From Brevipalpus yothersi (lineage: Eukaryota > Arthropoda > Arachnida > Trombidiformes > Tenuipalpidae): a stretch of 64,000 nt of DNA. The DNA lies in contig QZCP01000290.1 in assembly GCA_003956705.1 (NCBI GenBank), positions 62,001 through 126,000 on the forward strand. The letters run 5' to 3'. The notes below the pieces were generated by a model. The model was not told where the DNA came from and did not search any database. It saw nothing but the letters and a program-made list of their open reading frames with translations. This document shows, piece by piece, positions 49,492 to 61,868 of this stretch (its first letter is position 1; each line of letters opens with the position of its first letter). The position numbers and the translations under genes are program-made.

Positions 49492-50016
49492 ATGAGTCTC
49501 CTCCGGCTAGCCAATGTTTCTCGTAGCGTTTCGGGCTCAAATCATGTGTTGAATCGTGTGAGAAATGAATGTCTTGTGCCATCATTGGTAAGGTCAAGTG
49601 TTAGTACAGCAAGTGGTGAAAATGATTTTTTTGGTAAAAATAAGCGTCTCAATAGGCCAATGTCACCGTACACCAATTTTACACTTGGATTAACATCATT
49701 AATGTCAATTAGTCATCGAATAAGTGGTGTTGCACTATCTGTTGCTGTTTATGGAATGGGCTTAACACAACTGTTGGCCACATCTAACTTTCAACAACAA
49801 TTGACAACACTTTCATCGGTTATCCCATCACCTTTACTCTCTTTGGGCAAGATTCTGGTGGTCACAGGCTTTGGATACCACTTATTCAATGGAATTCGCC
49901 ATCTTATATGGGACATGGGCTTCGGTTTCAAGCTGAAGGAACTCTATTTCTCTGGATATATCGTTATCGCCCTGACAGCCCTTGTGTTCCTGTACGCCTT
50001 GGTGGAGTATCGCTGA
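49492..50016 (+). CDS. SDHC: Succinate dehydrogenase cytochrome b560 subunit (complex II)
   Basis: Membrane anchor of mitochondrial complex II that helps bind heme b and ubiquinone. Intronless, 174 residues from the ATG at 49492; two codons upstream stay open, but GTG is not a likely start. The first 45 or so residues are rich in Arg and Ser with few acids, as expected of a mitochondrial presequence. The family signature RPMSPY is followed by LTSLMSISHRISG, in which Ser72 and Arg76 match the quinone-site pair. The heme-ligand His130 lies in GFGYHLFNGIRHLIWD. Three membrane helices fit about 63-92, 112-136 and 150-170. AATAAA follows at 50108-50113 and again at 50159-50164. Confidence 0.96.
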   Translation: MSLLRLANVSRSVSGSNHVLNRVRNECLVPSLVRSSVSTASGENDFFGKNKRLNRPMSPYTNFTLGLTSLMSISHRISGVALSVAVYGMGLTQLLATSNFQQQLTTLSSVIPSPLLSLGKILVVTGFGYHLFNGIRHLIWDMGFGFKLKELYFSGYIVIALTALVFLYALVEYR

Positions 50017-50602
50017 AATTATCGCTCGAAAGCTATTGTCTTCAAAAATTTGAGCATTGAAGCTTAGAAAACGGCAGCAATACCATCAAGCAACTGAATC
50101 TATCATCAATAAATTGTCTAGAATCGAATAATTGTAATTTATCTGCTTTGAGAACTGAAATAAATTATAACAATCTCCCCCTCTCTCTCTCGACCCATAC
50201 TAGACACAACTGATTATGAATGATCATCATGTCTGAAAGTTTGCAGGCAAGCTTAGATCGATTGTGTTTTCATAAGATTCTAGTAATATTCTGGTTATTT
50301 GTAAGGATGGAATGAGGCATATGATGCCCATGAATAATTCGAAAGTAAGTCTACCCAGTTTGTTCACTCTCTGGAGTCAGAAGCGTCCAGAAGGTACATG
50401 TATCTTTGATACCTTCTTTCCTTGACAGATCCGATAAAGAATTATGACACTTAAGATACTATTTTTTTACAATAGCAATTTATGAAGAACACATTTGTAA
50501 GTAGCCAATAGATAAATGATGGTATTTTTTTAAATATTTTGAGTCTGACTCGATTCTACTCCGTGATATGAGATGAAAACATGACTAAAATCGAGGCCAC
50601 CA
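50017..50602. other. Convergent 3' region between SDHC and ZSWIM8
   Basis: Both genes end here, 586 bp apart. A short CTCTCT run lies near 50180. No coding content is seen. Confidence 0.5.
50108..50164 (+). promoter_or_regulatory. Two candidate polyadenylation signals of SDHC
   Basis: AATAAA occurs at 50108-50113 and 50159-50164, 92 and 143 nt past the SDHC stop codon. Confidence 0.5.
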
Positions 50603-53600
50603 TCAAACAGCATTAGCACTTTGCAGACAATTATCAATATGAGCTAGGATGTCTTTTTTAGCATTCCTCAAAGAATGCAATTTCGTGACCATTTCGTTCA
50701 AGTGTTGATGATCCATCACTTGGCGAGCACCTTGAATTAAAAAATGAATTTCTTGTGATACTTCCGCTTCGTTCTTTGGAGATGGCCCGTTGTTAACTTT
50801 AGAGACAATCGCAGCAGTAAACCTTTGAGGATGAGAATAATAGAAAAGAATAAAGATGAATGTTGATGAAGATTGAATGAGGAGAATTTCAAAACTTACA
50901 TGTGTTGACATTTTGTCACCAAAGAGGAGAGGATAGAAGAACGAATTTGATGAGATTGAGAATTGTGAGAATGCGAATAGTAGCTGGAGGCTTCCTTTAC
51001 TATATAGAGCAGCACAAATGGGCTAGTGATACTGAGTTCACAACATTTACAGAAATATTGGAAATATGGAGAACCTGGAAAAGTTCAAAGAGCAGCATTA
51101 TAGCAGCAGATCTCAGACAAAAGGCGTAGAGAAGTCTTACCTAATTCTTTGGTGAGAGCGACCATCCATTTGATATCCTCTTCGTATGGAGGATTCCGAG
51201 CGAATTTATTTTTCGGACCTTCGTCATGATTTTTTCTTCTTAATGCCTCCATCGCTAATACAGCTACACGATAAGCAGAGTATAAGTAGTCCAATTGTTT
51301 CTGATTATGTTGCTGATGGGGCTGTGCCTGGGTTTTGTTAGATAAACATAAAGCAGGAGGCTGAGAGACTAAATGGCTATTGGGTTGTGCTTGTACTATA
51401 GGAAAAACGAGAGGCCCAGGATTGCCTCCCGGAATCAGAGGGAAACGCTGTGGTGACTGTGTCATCATCATATTCGGCATCAAAGCTGGCCCAGTTAACA
51501 AGGAAGGGGGAATCTGATTCCGATAAGGAGGTAGAGAAGAAGTTGGTATCGCCATGGGTAGATTATTAGCAGCATTATTGGACATTTGAGGTGGAGGACC
51601 AGTCATATAAGTAGGGTACTGATACGTTGCCGCAGCCTCTGGTCCAGGAGCTAAGAATTGAGGTATGAAAGGAAAAGGAGTAGAATGATAGGTTGGTAGG
51701 CTGGAGAAGATACCAATGAACTGATTCGGATGAGTGGACATAGGATAGTTAGGCATAGCCTGAATCACTTGGAGAGAGGATTGAGCGAAGGACAACACTG
51801 ATCCATTGGGATTATTGGGCGAGTGATGATGACCATTGTTTCTCATGTTCAATTCCACAGCTGCTGCAATGTTTGAATTATGGCCTCCACGAATGTTAGC
51901 CAAATCATGGGCATTGGGTGGATTATGGTGGTGATGGTGGTTAAAGTAAGAATTGTGAAGAATTGGTGATGACGATGAGGATGATGGTACTTGAAACTCG
52001 CCAATACTAGCCTGAACAAATGGCAAACGATTACGATGATCTCTTGTGCTTGTATCGTTTCTTCCTCGTAGAGATGTTTCATAAAGATCATACCATTTTC
52101 TGGCTACATGGAAGAGAACTTCAGGATTAAGCTCACCTCCCGCTTTAGCAACCTGTTCAACAGCGAGGCAAGCTTCTTCCAACATTTCACTGCTATGCTC
52201 CTTGCAAAGAGCGATGGCCCGCTGGATTTCTTGCAAAGTTAGAGCTTGAGCATGAGGTAGACAAGATAGCGCTAATCTGGATGCAGCCTTTTTGGTAACA
52301 GGGTCATTGCTCGAGTGAAGAAAAGCTCGATCAGCGAGGTTAGAAGCCTCTGTAGGGGTGAAATATCCTTCCCATTTGCCGATCAAAAAATTGATAGCCT
52401 GAGCACCAATCTCGACAGCCTGATTAGCGATCCAAGCGACATTCTGGCTGTAAGTACGGGAAAGCCAATTTTGGGTGACAAAATTATTCAGTCCCAGGGC
52501 ATAGAAAGCTATTTTGAGTGCACACATGTGAAGATTTCGATGTGGACCTTCGTGATTTTGATTAGGAGGCTGCTGAGTGAAGAGTACTGCAGAATGGCTG
52601 CTCCCGCCTGCTTTATCGAGCAGAGTTTTTGCAAGTTCGTGCATGAAACAAGAAGATGCCTCACTGGGTTGGTTTGGTATAGATGGATAAAGTTTTTTGT
52701 TCTTGTGACGATTACTGATCGGTTTCATAGACAAAATATTGTTGTTTGTGAGATTAAATCGCTGTTGATTTGCAAATAGAGGTAAAGGATCACAACAGCT
52801 AAGTTGACAGCCTTCTGAAGTGTGATGAGAGTTAGATCCAAGTATAAAATTTAATTTTGAGCTAGAATGAGGACGCTCATTCACCGAACAAGTACTCATT
52901 CGATTAGCACAATTCGTAATTTTCTGGCTAATTTCCTTGTTCATTGCAACAGGGCCATTTTTAGTATGTTGCTGAGTGCTACTACTAGGGCTATTGATAT
53001 TCGACCCAGAAGGAGGATTCAGAGCTGAACAGGGGAGATTATTCTTAACTCCTTTATCACCGGAGGAGCTTGATGCGAAAGAGTCACTACTCTCACCACT
53101 GCTACCACTATCACTCCCAGGTTTCATCCACACTGTTCGACGAACAACAGTGGGTGAATTGTCACTAGACGTAGTTTCAGGAGCACTACTATCAATACTA
53201 GCCATACCGACGGTGTGTTTCTTGTTTGTCTTGAAATTTGTGCATCGGAATCGAGCCTCCCAAGCTTTATAGTTCTCACCCCAACTAGGACTTGTAGCCC
53301 CTCCACTACCTTCACCGTCACTCATTCGCTGTTTGTCCGCCGTGCCGTTCTTATTAGCAGGGGATTCAACAGCCTTTTCTTCACTCACACTACATACTTC
53401 CGAAGGATTGGGAGAACAAGGTTCCTCTGTGTGATTTTTTGCATCAGTGGATGGCTTAGCTTCAGAATCATTTGGGCTCTTGGGTGTTTCAGAAGGTTTT
53501 TGATCAGTAGCTGTTATGTTGGTCGCAGCTAGATCGGGAGCCATAGGAGTCAAAGTTGGCTTGGATTCTTTATGATTGAGACCCATATCTTTGTCACAAA

Positions 53601-56600
53601 CTTTATCCATAATCTTATCAAGAGCCTCGTTATCATCTCTGTAGTGAATCAGTAGTTCAATTATAAACTCGCCTCGTTGTTTGCGAGTACCTTCACAGAG
53701 AAGCGGATGGTCAGCTTCACAAACGTTAGCTTTCATGGCGAGAGCTGCAATTGATGCTTCGAAAGCGAGCTTCTCATCGGTTGGTTCTCTACGTCCCCGA
53801 ATAGTACATGGTTGTGGTACAATTGAAGAGCCTGAGCGACTTCCAAAACCTTGAGACAGAGAAGAACTGTATACAAGAGCGTCGAAAATGAAGTTGGCCA
53901 AAGCAATCGGGAGGATAGATTCACCCCTCGTGTGATTGCCTTCACGAAGCATTTTAGCTCGTTCTCTCAAGATTTTCATTTCTTCATCTCCAATAGGAAT
54001 CTTTTTCAGGAGTGCAACGATTTCGCTCTCTTGATGGAAAAGTTTAACCTCCAAACTTTTGGTAGAAGCTGGAGGACGAGCTAATTCCAGACCAAAGAGA
54101 CCCACTTTGAATGCAAGATCATGATATTCTTCAACTTCACTCAATACTTGACAGAGAAAAGTTGCTTTAGACAAGATGGAAGATACGAACAAACTTATTT
54201 GATGACACACTGGATTCACACGACGAGCACGCTTAAGTCTCAAAGGTGGATTAGGTAAATCTATTTGAAGATTAGGAGGATGATTGAGTAGATTGTGAGC
54301 AAGTTCAACAGCAAGAGTACATGCTTCTTTTGTTAGTCCATGGGCGTGGAGGGCTTCAGTTCTAGCTAGAAGTACTTCGTTAGGATCGCTAATAGCTTTG
54401 ATGATTACTTTGATTTGTTCATCGCCAAGATTCACGCAACATACTCGTTGAACATTTTTTCTTTGAGAAGTGGAACAAGTTGCGGTTGGCTCAGTAGGAT
54501 GACTTCTCTTTGGATGAGAGAAATTTTTTGCATTTTGTGAGGAGAAATCAGGAGTTAGATTTGATGATGGGGAGTTACTTTCGATCATATCACTGGGTTC
54601 AGTTGAATAGGTTGCAAGTTCTAGAGTTTTCTCGGCGTTCTTTGATTCATTGATCTCACTTTTTTCTTCGTTCTTTTCTTCCTCTGTATGCTTGCTTTCA
54701 GCTTGCAATGATGTCAATGCATCAGTGAGTGTAGAACTTTTGCTAGAGGATTGTGGGCCAATACCTTCATTATCCATCTGAGCGCATTTTCTGATTGAAT
54801 CTCTATCCTCAATCACATCTTGGGAAGATTCAGTTTCCTGAGCTCTTTTGGCTCTCTGTCTTCGTTGACCCAAGGGCATTTCTTCGTCTGATTCATTATT
54901 GTAATCTGTTTCAGAGGTTTCACAGAAACCTTCACTGCTGAATGAACTACGGTAAGAGTCAATAGGTCTTCCATTTACATCCGGTTGATTGATATCATTA
55001 TTTACATTCTCAGTATCACAAGATATTTCACATTCTTTGAGTTCTTCACTTGATGATTTTATCACAGAATCTTTGGATGAGATATTTTTAGGAGAAGGTT
55101 TAGAGGATGAGAGAGATGATGATGCGACAACCTCCTCAGGGTTGCTAGGAGGAGATGGTTTCTCAAAAAATTGATTCATGTCCAGAGAGCGGCCAGTATG
55201 ACGAACACTTGGAGAACCATTCTTATCAAGGTTCGATCGATTCTGATCACTTTCAGACCCAACAGACACAAAAATTTTAGTCTGATCTTTTCGAGAATGA
55301 GTTTGAGGACATGAACTCAACCATGACCGAGTAAGACCTGACAAGAGTAAAGAAGTTTGAGTTAGAAGAGGGTTGAATCCAGAATCGACTACCACGTCGT
55401 TTGCTAAAAAATGATTGCTATCAATTTTTATTGACGCTCACTAACTGAAATCCAAAAACAAACTGAGGCATTGACGTGCCAAAGAAGTCATAATATTCAA
55501 AATGTGTCGAACTTACCCGATCCTTCTGGAATGAGATAATCATCCCAATCAAGTAGACATGCCTCCATTGCAGGTTTGAAACCAGCAAAAATCTCGAAAT
55601 CAGTTTTCTTATTATTGTTATTGTTATTGTTATTGTTGTTACCGTTTGTGGTTGAATTGTTTGCTTTAGATTTCCACACACGCTCTAGAGTGTTCACATG
55701 CCAATCCTTCAATAGCTGATAGAAACTGTCTCGTTCTGCTGAAGAGAAGCTTGGGTTGAGAGAAGCCAGTCTCCACAGAGAAACAATTTCATCACAAATA
55801 GAACTACACCCATGTTGAGTAGCAAGAGCATTACTTTGACTACTATTTATTTTGCCATGTCCACTGCTACCTGTTTGATGAGAAACCTTTGTTTGAAACC
55901 ACCATAAAATGATCGACTGATACGTGAGTATTTCGATGGTAAGTATCTTTAACAATGGTACAGCATTACAGTCGCCTCGCTTGAAGAGCTCCCGAACAAT
56001 AGCTAATAAGTTCCATACACCTTCCGGTTCACGAGCTCGCAATGGCCTCAACCAATTGGCCCACTCAGAGGCGACAGGAGATATCGGTGTTTGGAGACAC
56101 ATTGCGTCTCCCACAACCATAGGCTGAATTTGGCTGTGTTTTCGAAGAATTTTCCCTAAATTATCACGCAATTGAGATTCATCTAGCCACCAGCTAGTTT
56201 TTTCATCGATGGATGCACCAGCTGTTGGATCGGGAGCTCCACTGGTGGTATTGATATAAGTATTTTGCTTGGATAGAAGATCGTCTAATAATTTTTGGGC
56301 TGTTGGTAGGATTTGCTGTGGAAGTTCATTTATCAAATATTGAGCAAACTTTTGCAAATCGTCGCGACCAAGACGAGACAAAGATTCTGATACAGGAGCT
56401 CGTAGACAAACTTGATCAGGCTGCCCAAAAAGAACAATGTAAAAACAAAAGAAATGAGATACAGTGGGAGGAGTGTTCGAAAACAAGACAGCCGAAGAAA
56501 TTCAGTGTCTTTCTCAAAGTATTAAGAGAAGTTTGATCGAAAACCTATAATTTGTTTCGTACAGAAGTCAGTGCTCGTCTCATAATGAGAGAAAAGTTTG

Positions 56601-57564
56601 CAAAATGTATGGAGCACTGTGACTGTTTCTTCTTGGGAAAAGATATTCTCAAGTGAAGAAATCAGATAATCGAAAAAGATAAAACAGAGTTGGGCTAGGT
56701 CATACCTGATAAATCCTGAAAAGACAGACAGCAACGATATGGGCACACCAAGATGGAGAATTTTGACAGTTACAATTACATGAGGTGACGCGACGACGAT
56801 CGAAAGTTACAGCGACATTATAGGAGCCTTTGAGGGAGTTTGACAATGGATTCTGAACCACCGTGGCACTCAAGTGGAAACCTTGAAAGTTTCAGAAAGA
56901 TTCACAGTGAGAAGAGAAAGAATTTTGCAATGAGATTGATAAGAAAAAAGCTTATTATGGAGAAGAGAAATGGAAAATATTTGATCAGGGAATGATTTTT
57001 TCTAGACTTACCGATTTGGAGGAGATTCTTGACACATCCTTGTTTCCAGAGATCTTCACCCTTGGTGAATTCTGAATCATTACTATTAGCGAGACAAGAG
57101 TATAACCGGATATCTTCCTCTGAAGTGGGGAAACTCCAAAATGCAATTCTAAGTTGTACTTCGACAGGTACTGGTTGATTAAAATGCTCTACCACTTCGA
57201 ACGGGATATGACAAGCAACTTCTTTTGCTGCAATCTCGACCAGTGGTAATACTTGATGAGTGGTAGAGTTCTCAAAGTGTCTATTTTTTCTAGTGTCACG
57301 ATCAGCAGATACACCAGAAGAAGAAACACTAGAGCTACCCAACAGTCCACCATCTCTCCACGAGCGTGATGAGGATGGACCACCACAATCTGTTTTCCAG
57401 CCTCGCCAATGATTGCTTGATGAAGCATCTTGATCACTGGAAGAAGCATCACACAAATCATCATCTTCTTCGAAACCATCACTGTTATCGAAAGAAGTGC
57501 GATCCAATTCATAAGCCATGCGAACTCTGTGAAATTCGTCCTCTCCACTCACAGCGTTGAACAT
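50603..57564 (-). CDS. ZSWIM8: ZSWIM8 / EBAX-1 / Dora, cullin-RING substrate adaptor with SWIM zinc finger
   Basis: Orthologue of the ubiquitin-ligase adaptor that drives target-directed microRNA decay by degrading Argonaute. Six exons: 57012-57564, 56706-56881, 55517-56420, 51141-55403, 50900-51074 and 50603-50822; in frame, 2096 residues against 1837 in human. Residues 1-184 include SDGFEEDDDLC, VACHIPFEVVEHFNQPV and LRIAFWSFPTSEEDIRLYSC. The SWIM finger sits in the second exon (C221, C223, C230, H232). VCLRAPVSESLSRL and GAPDPTAG follow, then REPEGVWNLL. The 4263-nt fourth exon is unusually long and contains Ser/Pro-rich disorder, TVGMASIDSSAPETTS, and NFVTQNWLSRTYSQNVAWI. The C-terminal exons match the vertebrate end (SPFVLL, KCQHMF). 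A run of ten Asn near residue 520 comes from a trinucleotide repeat. Confidence 0.96.
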
Positions 57565-58785
57565 CAAGAGTGATCAAGTGGTTACACACAATTTTGAATA
57601 TTCAACTAATCGATAGTGGATAATAATTTGTGAATAGATAATTTACAAGAGAGGATGTACCGTATATACACAGGCAAACACATCAAATAGTGTGGATAAG
57701 CCATCTACTAGTAATTGGTTAATTGGTTAATCTACCAGAGATAGAGAGCGAGTGTAAAATCTTCTACAATTGATGTACACTGAATCTAAGTACAACAATA
57801 TCACAAGAAAAGCATCTCCAAAAATTGAGAAAGAAAAAAAAATTGAAATCCCAAAAAGAAATGGAGCCCAAAAAAATGAAAAGGGGGAGAATAAAATGAT
57901 GAAGATATCTCTCTTTCTCTTCACAAGAATAGGTTCCTCAGGGAGAGGACAATCTATCAGTGAACATCGAGATGGAAGTAATACACATTATCGCATTAAT
58001 TTAAATGTTTGCATACAAACAAAAATAAACACCAAGATGACACACACAATTGTGGATGAAAGAGAGAAAAATAAATCACATTAAACACAATACTTTAATT
58101 AAATATCAATAAATACACACATACACACACATCGCAATGGCCAGCTGATCAACTGAGAGTATTTTAATTTTTTACATAAGATTTTGTGAGCAAAAGGATT
58201 TTCTTTTGTTGATCTCACTTCACACACAGCGACGCGTAGCCACCTGGTGTCAATGTCTATCGATGAATCATCAGTATCTGGATACTGTCACAAGGATTGG
58301 GTATCTTTATGTGAGGAGGAAACTTTTTTCTTTTTCGTAAGAGAATTTATTCGAATTCTGTATTCTTGATCTTTGAATTGATATTTTTGGAATGTTCTTC
58401 CCTTCTTGATTATCTGTCCCAGCTAATCATTCATCAAGAAATGTTGATGATGATTATTTTTAACTGAAATTGAGCTATTTATGCTGATATTAGTCGGTTT
58501 ACAATTGGCAGTTTGAGTTCTGCTGAAAACTAGACTCTTATACATCAGCATTGATCATCGCAAGAATTCAAAGAATCATCAAGCCTTGACTTGATTTCTC
58601 ACTAGTTTTTACATATTCTCTCAGGAATTGAAGAAATTTGCGAGCTTCCAAGCCTTCCCGAATAAGATTGAAAGGGGAATTCTGATTCTGATTTATACTG
58701 TTGCAAGTGGTTAGAACAAAATTTTTATTGTAATGACGATACGAAAGCAGTTCCAGTTTAGAGAGAAAATTTAATGGTAAAAATC
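57565..58785. other. Intergenic region between CCT8 and ZSWIM8
   Basis: This holds the ZSWIM8 5' flank at its left and the CCT8 3' UTR at its right, with scattered ACACAC runs. No coding content is seen; an open plus-strand frame near 57770-58084 is Lys-rich and A-rich. Confidence 0.5.
58724..58729 (-). promoter_or_regulatory. Candidate polyadenylation signal of CCT8
   Basis: AATAAA on the minus strand, about 57 nt past the CCT8 stop codon. Confidence 0.45.
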
Positions 58786-60511
58786 CTAGTCTTGATCCCA
58801 GTCTCCTCCGCCTTGACGTGGTTTAGGTCCTCCAGCTGGTTTTGCCCAAATAATTTGGTCGATCATCAAGACTGTGGTCGCAGCATTGACAGCATATTTC
58901 ACACCCCAGTACTTTGTTAAGTAGAGATCGAAAATTTTTGATTTAACAGCATTCAGAGTCTTGGATGATTCTGAATCAATGTCAATCCCAGCAGTTGTAT
59001 CACCTTGTTGATGAGCGGACATCAGAGTAGCCACCACTTCTTGATTTATTCCGGCGTTTTCGGCAATTGATAAAGGAATCATCAATAGAGCTTCGGAAAA
59101 CTTTTCTACTGCATATTGCTCCATTCCTGGTAATGTTTCACCAAAAGATGCGATTTTTGCAGCCATTTCGGAGTCTGAAGCACCAGCTCCAGGAACAAGA
59201 CGACCATCCTTGGTTAAAGCCTTGTATGTGTTGACTCCATCATCGACCGCTCTTTCTATATCGTCCATTACATTATCGGATGAGCCACGAATTACAATAG
59301 TGGATATTTTGGATTCTTTCGAGTTTTGTTGGAAGATCACCACAGAGGTGTCACCAATCTCATCAATGTAAACATTGTCACAGAACCCTATCTCCTCTGG
59401 TTTTGGTGCTTGCAGCTTTGGTAAAGCGGTGGCATTCACAGTTCGGCAAAGTCTTCTCACATCGAATTTTGACTGAAGACGAACTGCCATTAGGCCATAC
59501 TTGTTACAGAAATGAAGAGCCATATCTCCAAACTTGCCTCCTGAGACAATAACTTTGACACCAGCAGCAGCGATATCAGAGATCTGCTTCTCAAAAAGAA
59601 CCTCTTCACCACGACTGAAATTCTGAAGTTCCTGAGCGGTCTGAATGAGAACTGTGCCTTTCGTTTCGGTGGAAGGCACGTCCACAGGACAAGTGAAAAC
59701 CGCAACTTTAGCATTCGATGCTTGAGTTATGGTACCTTCAACGCTCTTCTTCAGCACCATACCATTGATGATCTGAGAACGAGTAACACCAGATCCTAAT
59801 ATTTTACATACTCGAACATTATCCACATTAAATGATGCATTTTCTCCTTTTGGCATTACAGCAATACATGCTCTGCCGATCAGATCGGATAAAAAGTCTT
59901 CATAGCCATATTGTTTACTGGCGATTGATGACCTGATACCTCGCTTGACTTCCTCGATATCATGAAATTGTTTCACATGATCCACAACCAAACTAGGCAA
60001 AATTTCATCGAGAATCTTATCTTTGGCCATCTCATATCCTTCAACAATCTCAACTGGTTTTAGACCCATGCGGAGTAGATCCTCTGCTTTCTCAAGTAAT
60101 GATCCAGCCAACATTATTACATAATTAGTACCATCACCTACCTAGAAAGGTGAAATAAATTTAAAAAATTATCTCATGACAACATTCAACATCACAATCA
60201 CAAGAGAAAATGATTATCCTCACCTCTTTCTCGATTGTTTGTGATGCCATTTCAAGCATTTTGGCGGCAGGATGTTGTATCTGTAGCTGCTGTATAATGG
60301 TTGCCGCATCATTGGTGACAAAAAGTTTCTCTAAATGATTGATGACCATCTTATTCAATCCTCTGGGTCCATAAGAGGTTTTCAATATATTAGTCAACTC
60401 ATTACACGCCTCGATACTACGTATAACAGCTTCTTCCACACCAGACAGCTGACCGGCACCTTCTTTCAACATGGAAGAGAAGCCAGGAGCACGAGGTACT
60501 GACATAGCCAT
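58786..60511 (-). CDS. CCT8: T-complex chaperonin subunit theta
   Basis: Theta subunit of the cytosolic TRiC/CCT chaperonin that folds actin, tubulin and many WD40 proteins. Two exons, 60224-60511 and 58786-60141; 547 residues against 548 in human. The intron splits the protein between QTIEKE and VGDGTN, just before the ATP-site GDGT (98-101). The theta-type LEKLFVTNDAATI (rather than NDGATI) separates it from the other CCT subunits. Other family phrases are APGFSSMLKEGA at the start, FNVDNVRVCKILGSG, ETKGTVLIQTA, MDDIERAVDDGVNTYKAL, and near the end DQIIWAKPAGGPKPRQGG with an acidic tail. The usual VPGGGA is VPGAGA here. The start used is the first ATG of ATG-GCT-ATG; only a TTG is in frame further upstream. 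Confidence 0.97.
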
Positions 60512-61094
60512 TATGACAAGAATACAGAGAGACAATCACTAATCAATATACAAACACAATTAAACAGATTCAATTTGAATCCACCAAAATTGATTAGACG
60601 AAAATTTTTTGTCTTCACAATCAAAATCAGAATCGCAACCTTTGAAAAAGCATGCTTTTTAAGTTTACACCTGCCAACCACTAGAGGCGCCAATGTTTGA
60701 TGGTGAAAAAAATTTTCAACTTTTTCGATGAGAAAAGCTTCTTCTGTTCAATATTCTGAATATTCTGAATATTCTAGAAAATATTCAATCAGTCTTTTGT
60801 TTTGGAATAAACATTTTCGTCAAAATTCTGAGTGCATATAGTTGCGAAATATTTTGTGAAATTATTCTTGTGATAGAGGTAGATCATTTTCCTTTGGGGG
60901 ATAATTTTTCTCTCGCCAGAGCGAAGCTAGAATTTTTGTACCGTTATTTTCATTCTTTTTTACATTTATCAATCCACTTTTTCAAAAATATATACATGAC
61001 TCTTATTTTGAGCCTCGTGAGAATTTCGAATTGTAAATGACATCTGCTGTCATTGAATATTGTCACTATGCAAATGCATAAGGCATAAGGCTTA
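60512..61094. promoter_or_regulatory. CCT8 upstream region
   Basis: Presumed CCT8 promoter and 5' leader on the minus strand, including the heat-shock-like element. The remainder is AT-rich with no coding content. Confidence 0.45.
60766..60780. promoter_or_regulatory. Three-unit heat-shock element upstream of CCT8
   Basis: Three contiguous 5-bp units in alternating orientation (TGAAT, ATTCT, AGAAA) fit the nGAAn/nTTCn consensus of heat-shock factor sites perfectly. More TTC/GAA units with 1-base spacing lie just to the left (60753-60765). The element is about 255 bp upstream of the CCT8 ATG. The match is seen; HSF control is inferred. Confidence 0.5.
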
Positions 61095-61866
61095 ACGTGT
61101 GAGGAAAAAAATTTCGGTCAAATTCACAAGCTAATATCTTTTAGATGGGGATGCATATTCGAATTTAAAAAATTCCCATGAAAGTGTTCAGTGTCTAGAT
61201 CGTTGAATAGCATTCGAACAATTTCTATCGGCCTTGATGATTTTTAAACAAAAATTCTTGAAGGACCTTACAAAAAAATTGTTGCCAAACTTTTTTGGGC
61301 ATTTTTTTCATTTTTCTTGAGTAAATCTCCACATTCAACTTTCTATTTATCAAAACCAACTGTAACAATGAGATAAGAGCAAAAAGTTCCAATTGCACCC
61401 ATCTCGAAAATTTTTAGAAAGTCTATATCACTCGATGCGCATGGGACTGAACAGAGTTTCCGTAGGTCTAGCATAGAAAACTGTAGCTAAATCACTTTCA
61501 ACTTCGATGGAACTCAATTTTTAGGTGATTGGATTCGAATTTTCTCTCAAAACTTCTCCCTGGCCCAGAACATCTTGCATAGTCAGCCTATATCAATTTT
61601 CGAATTCCTAAGTACATTTGATATTCCATAATCACAGTATATTCGAATGTTCAACGATTTTTCTGATACCAAATGGCACAGAGTTCATTTTAGTCACCCC
61701 ACTTTTTTAGCTCTATCTCGTGGAGAAATGATTATATCCTTTCCGAATTTTTTTTGCAGTAATTCATAACCATGATCAGTTATCTCGCCAAGTTTCATAA
61801 AATTTGATCAGTTCTCGACTGAGATATAGATCTCCAAACTTGACCGAAATTTTTTTCCTCACATGT
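61095..61866. mobile_element. Candidate TA-flanked MITE (Tc1/mariner type)
   Basis: A 30-bp left end (61095-61124) and a 30-bp right end (61837-61866) are inverted repeats with two mismatches. Both are flanked directly by TA (61093-61094 and 61867-61868), the target duplication of Tc1/mariner elements. The core ACGTGTGAGG then A7 then TTTCGGTCAA is identical apart from position 3. Inside, ATCGTTGAA..CATTCGAA (about 61198-61218) recurs inverted near 61640-61665, so the element may be a long imperfect foldback. The 772-bp interior has no transposase-like frame. It would be non-autonomous. Confidence 0.55.
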
Positions 61867-61868
61867 TA

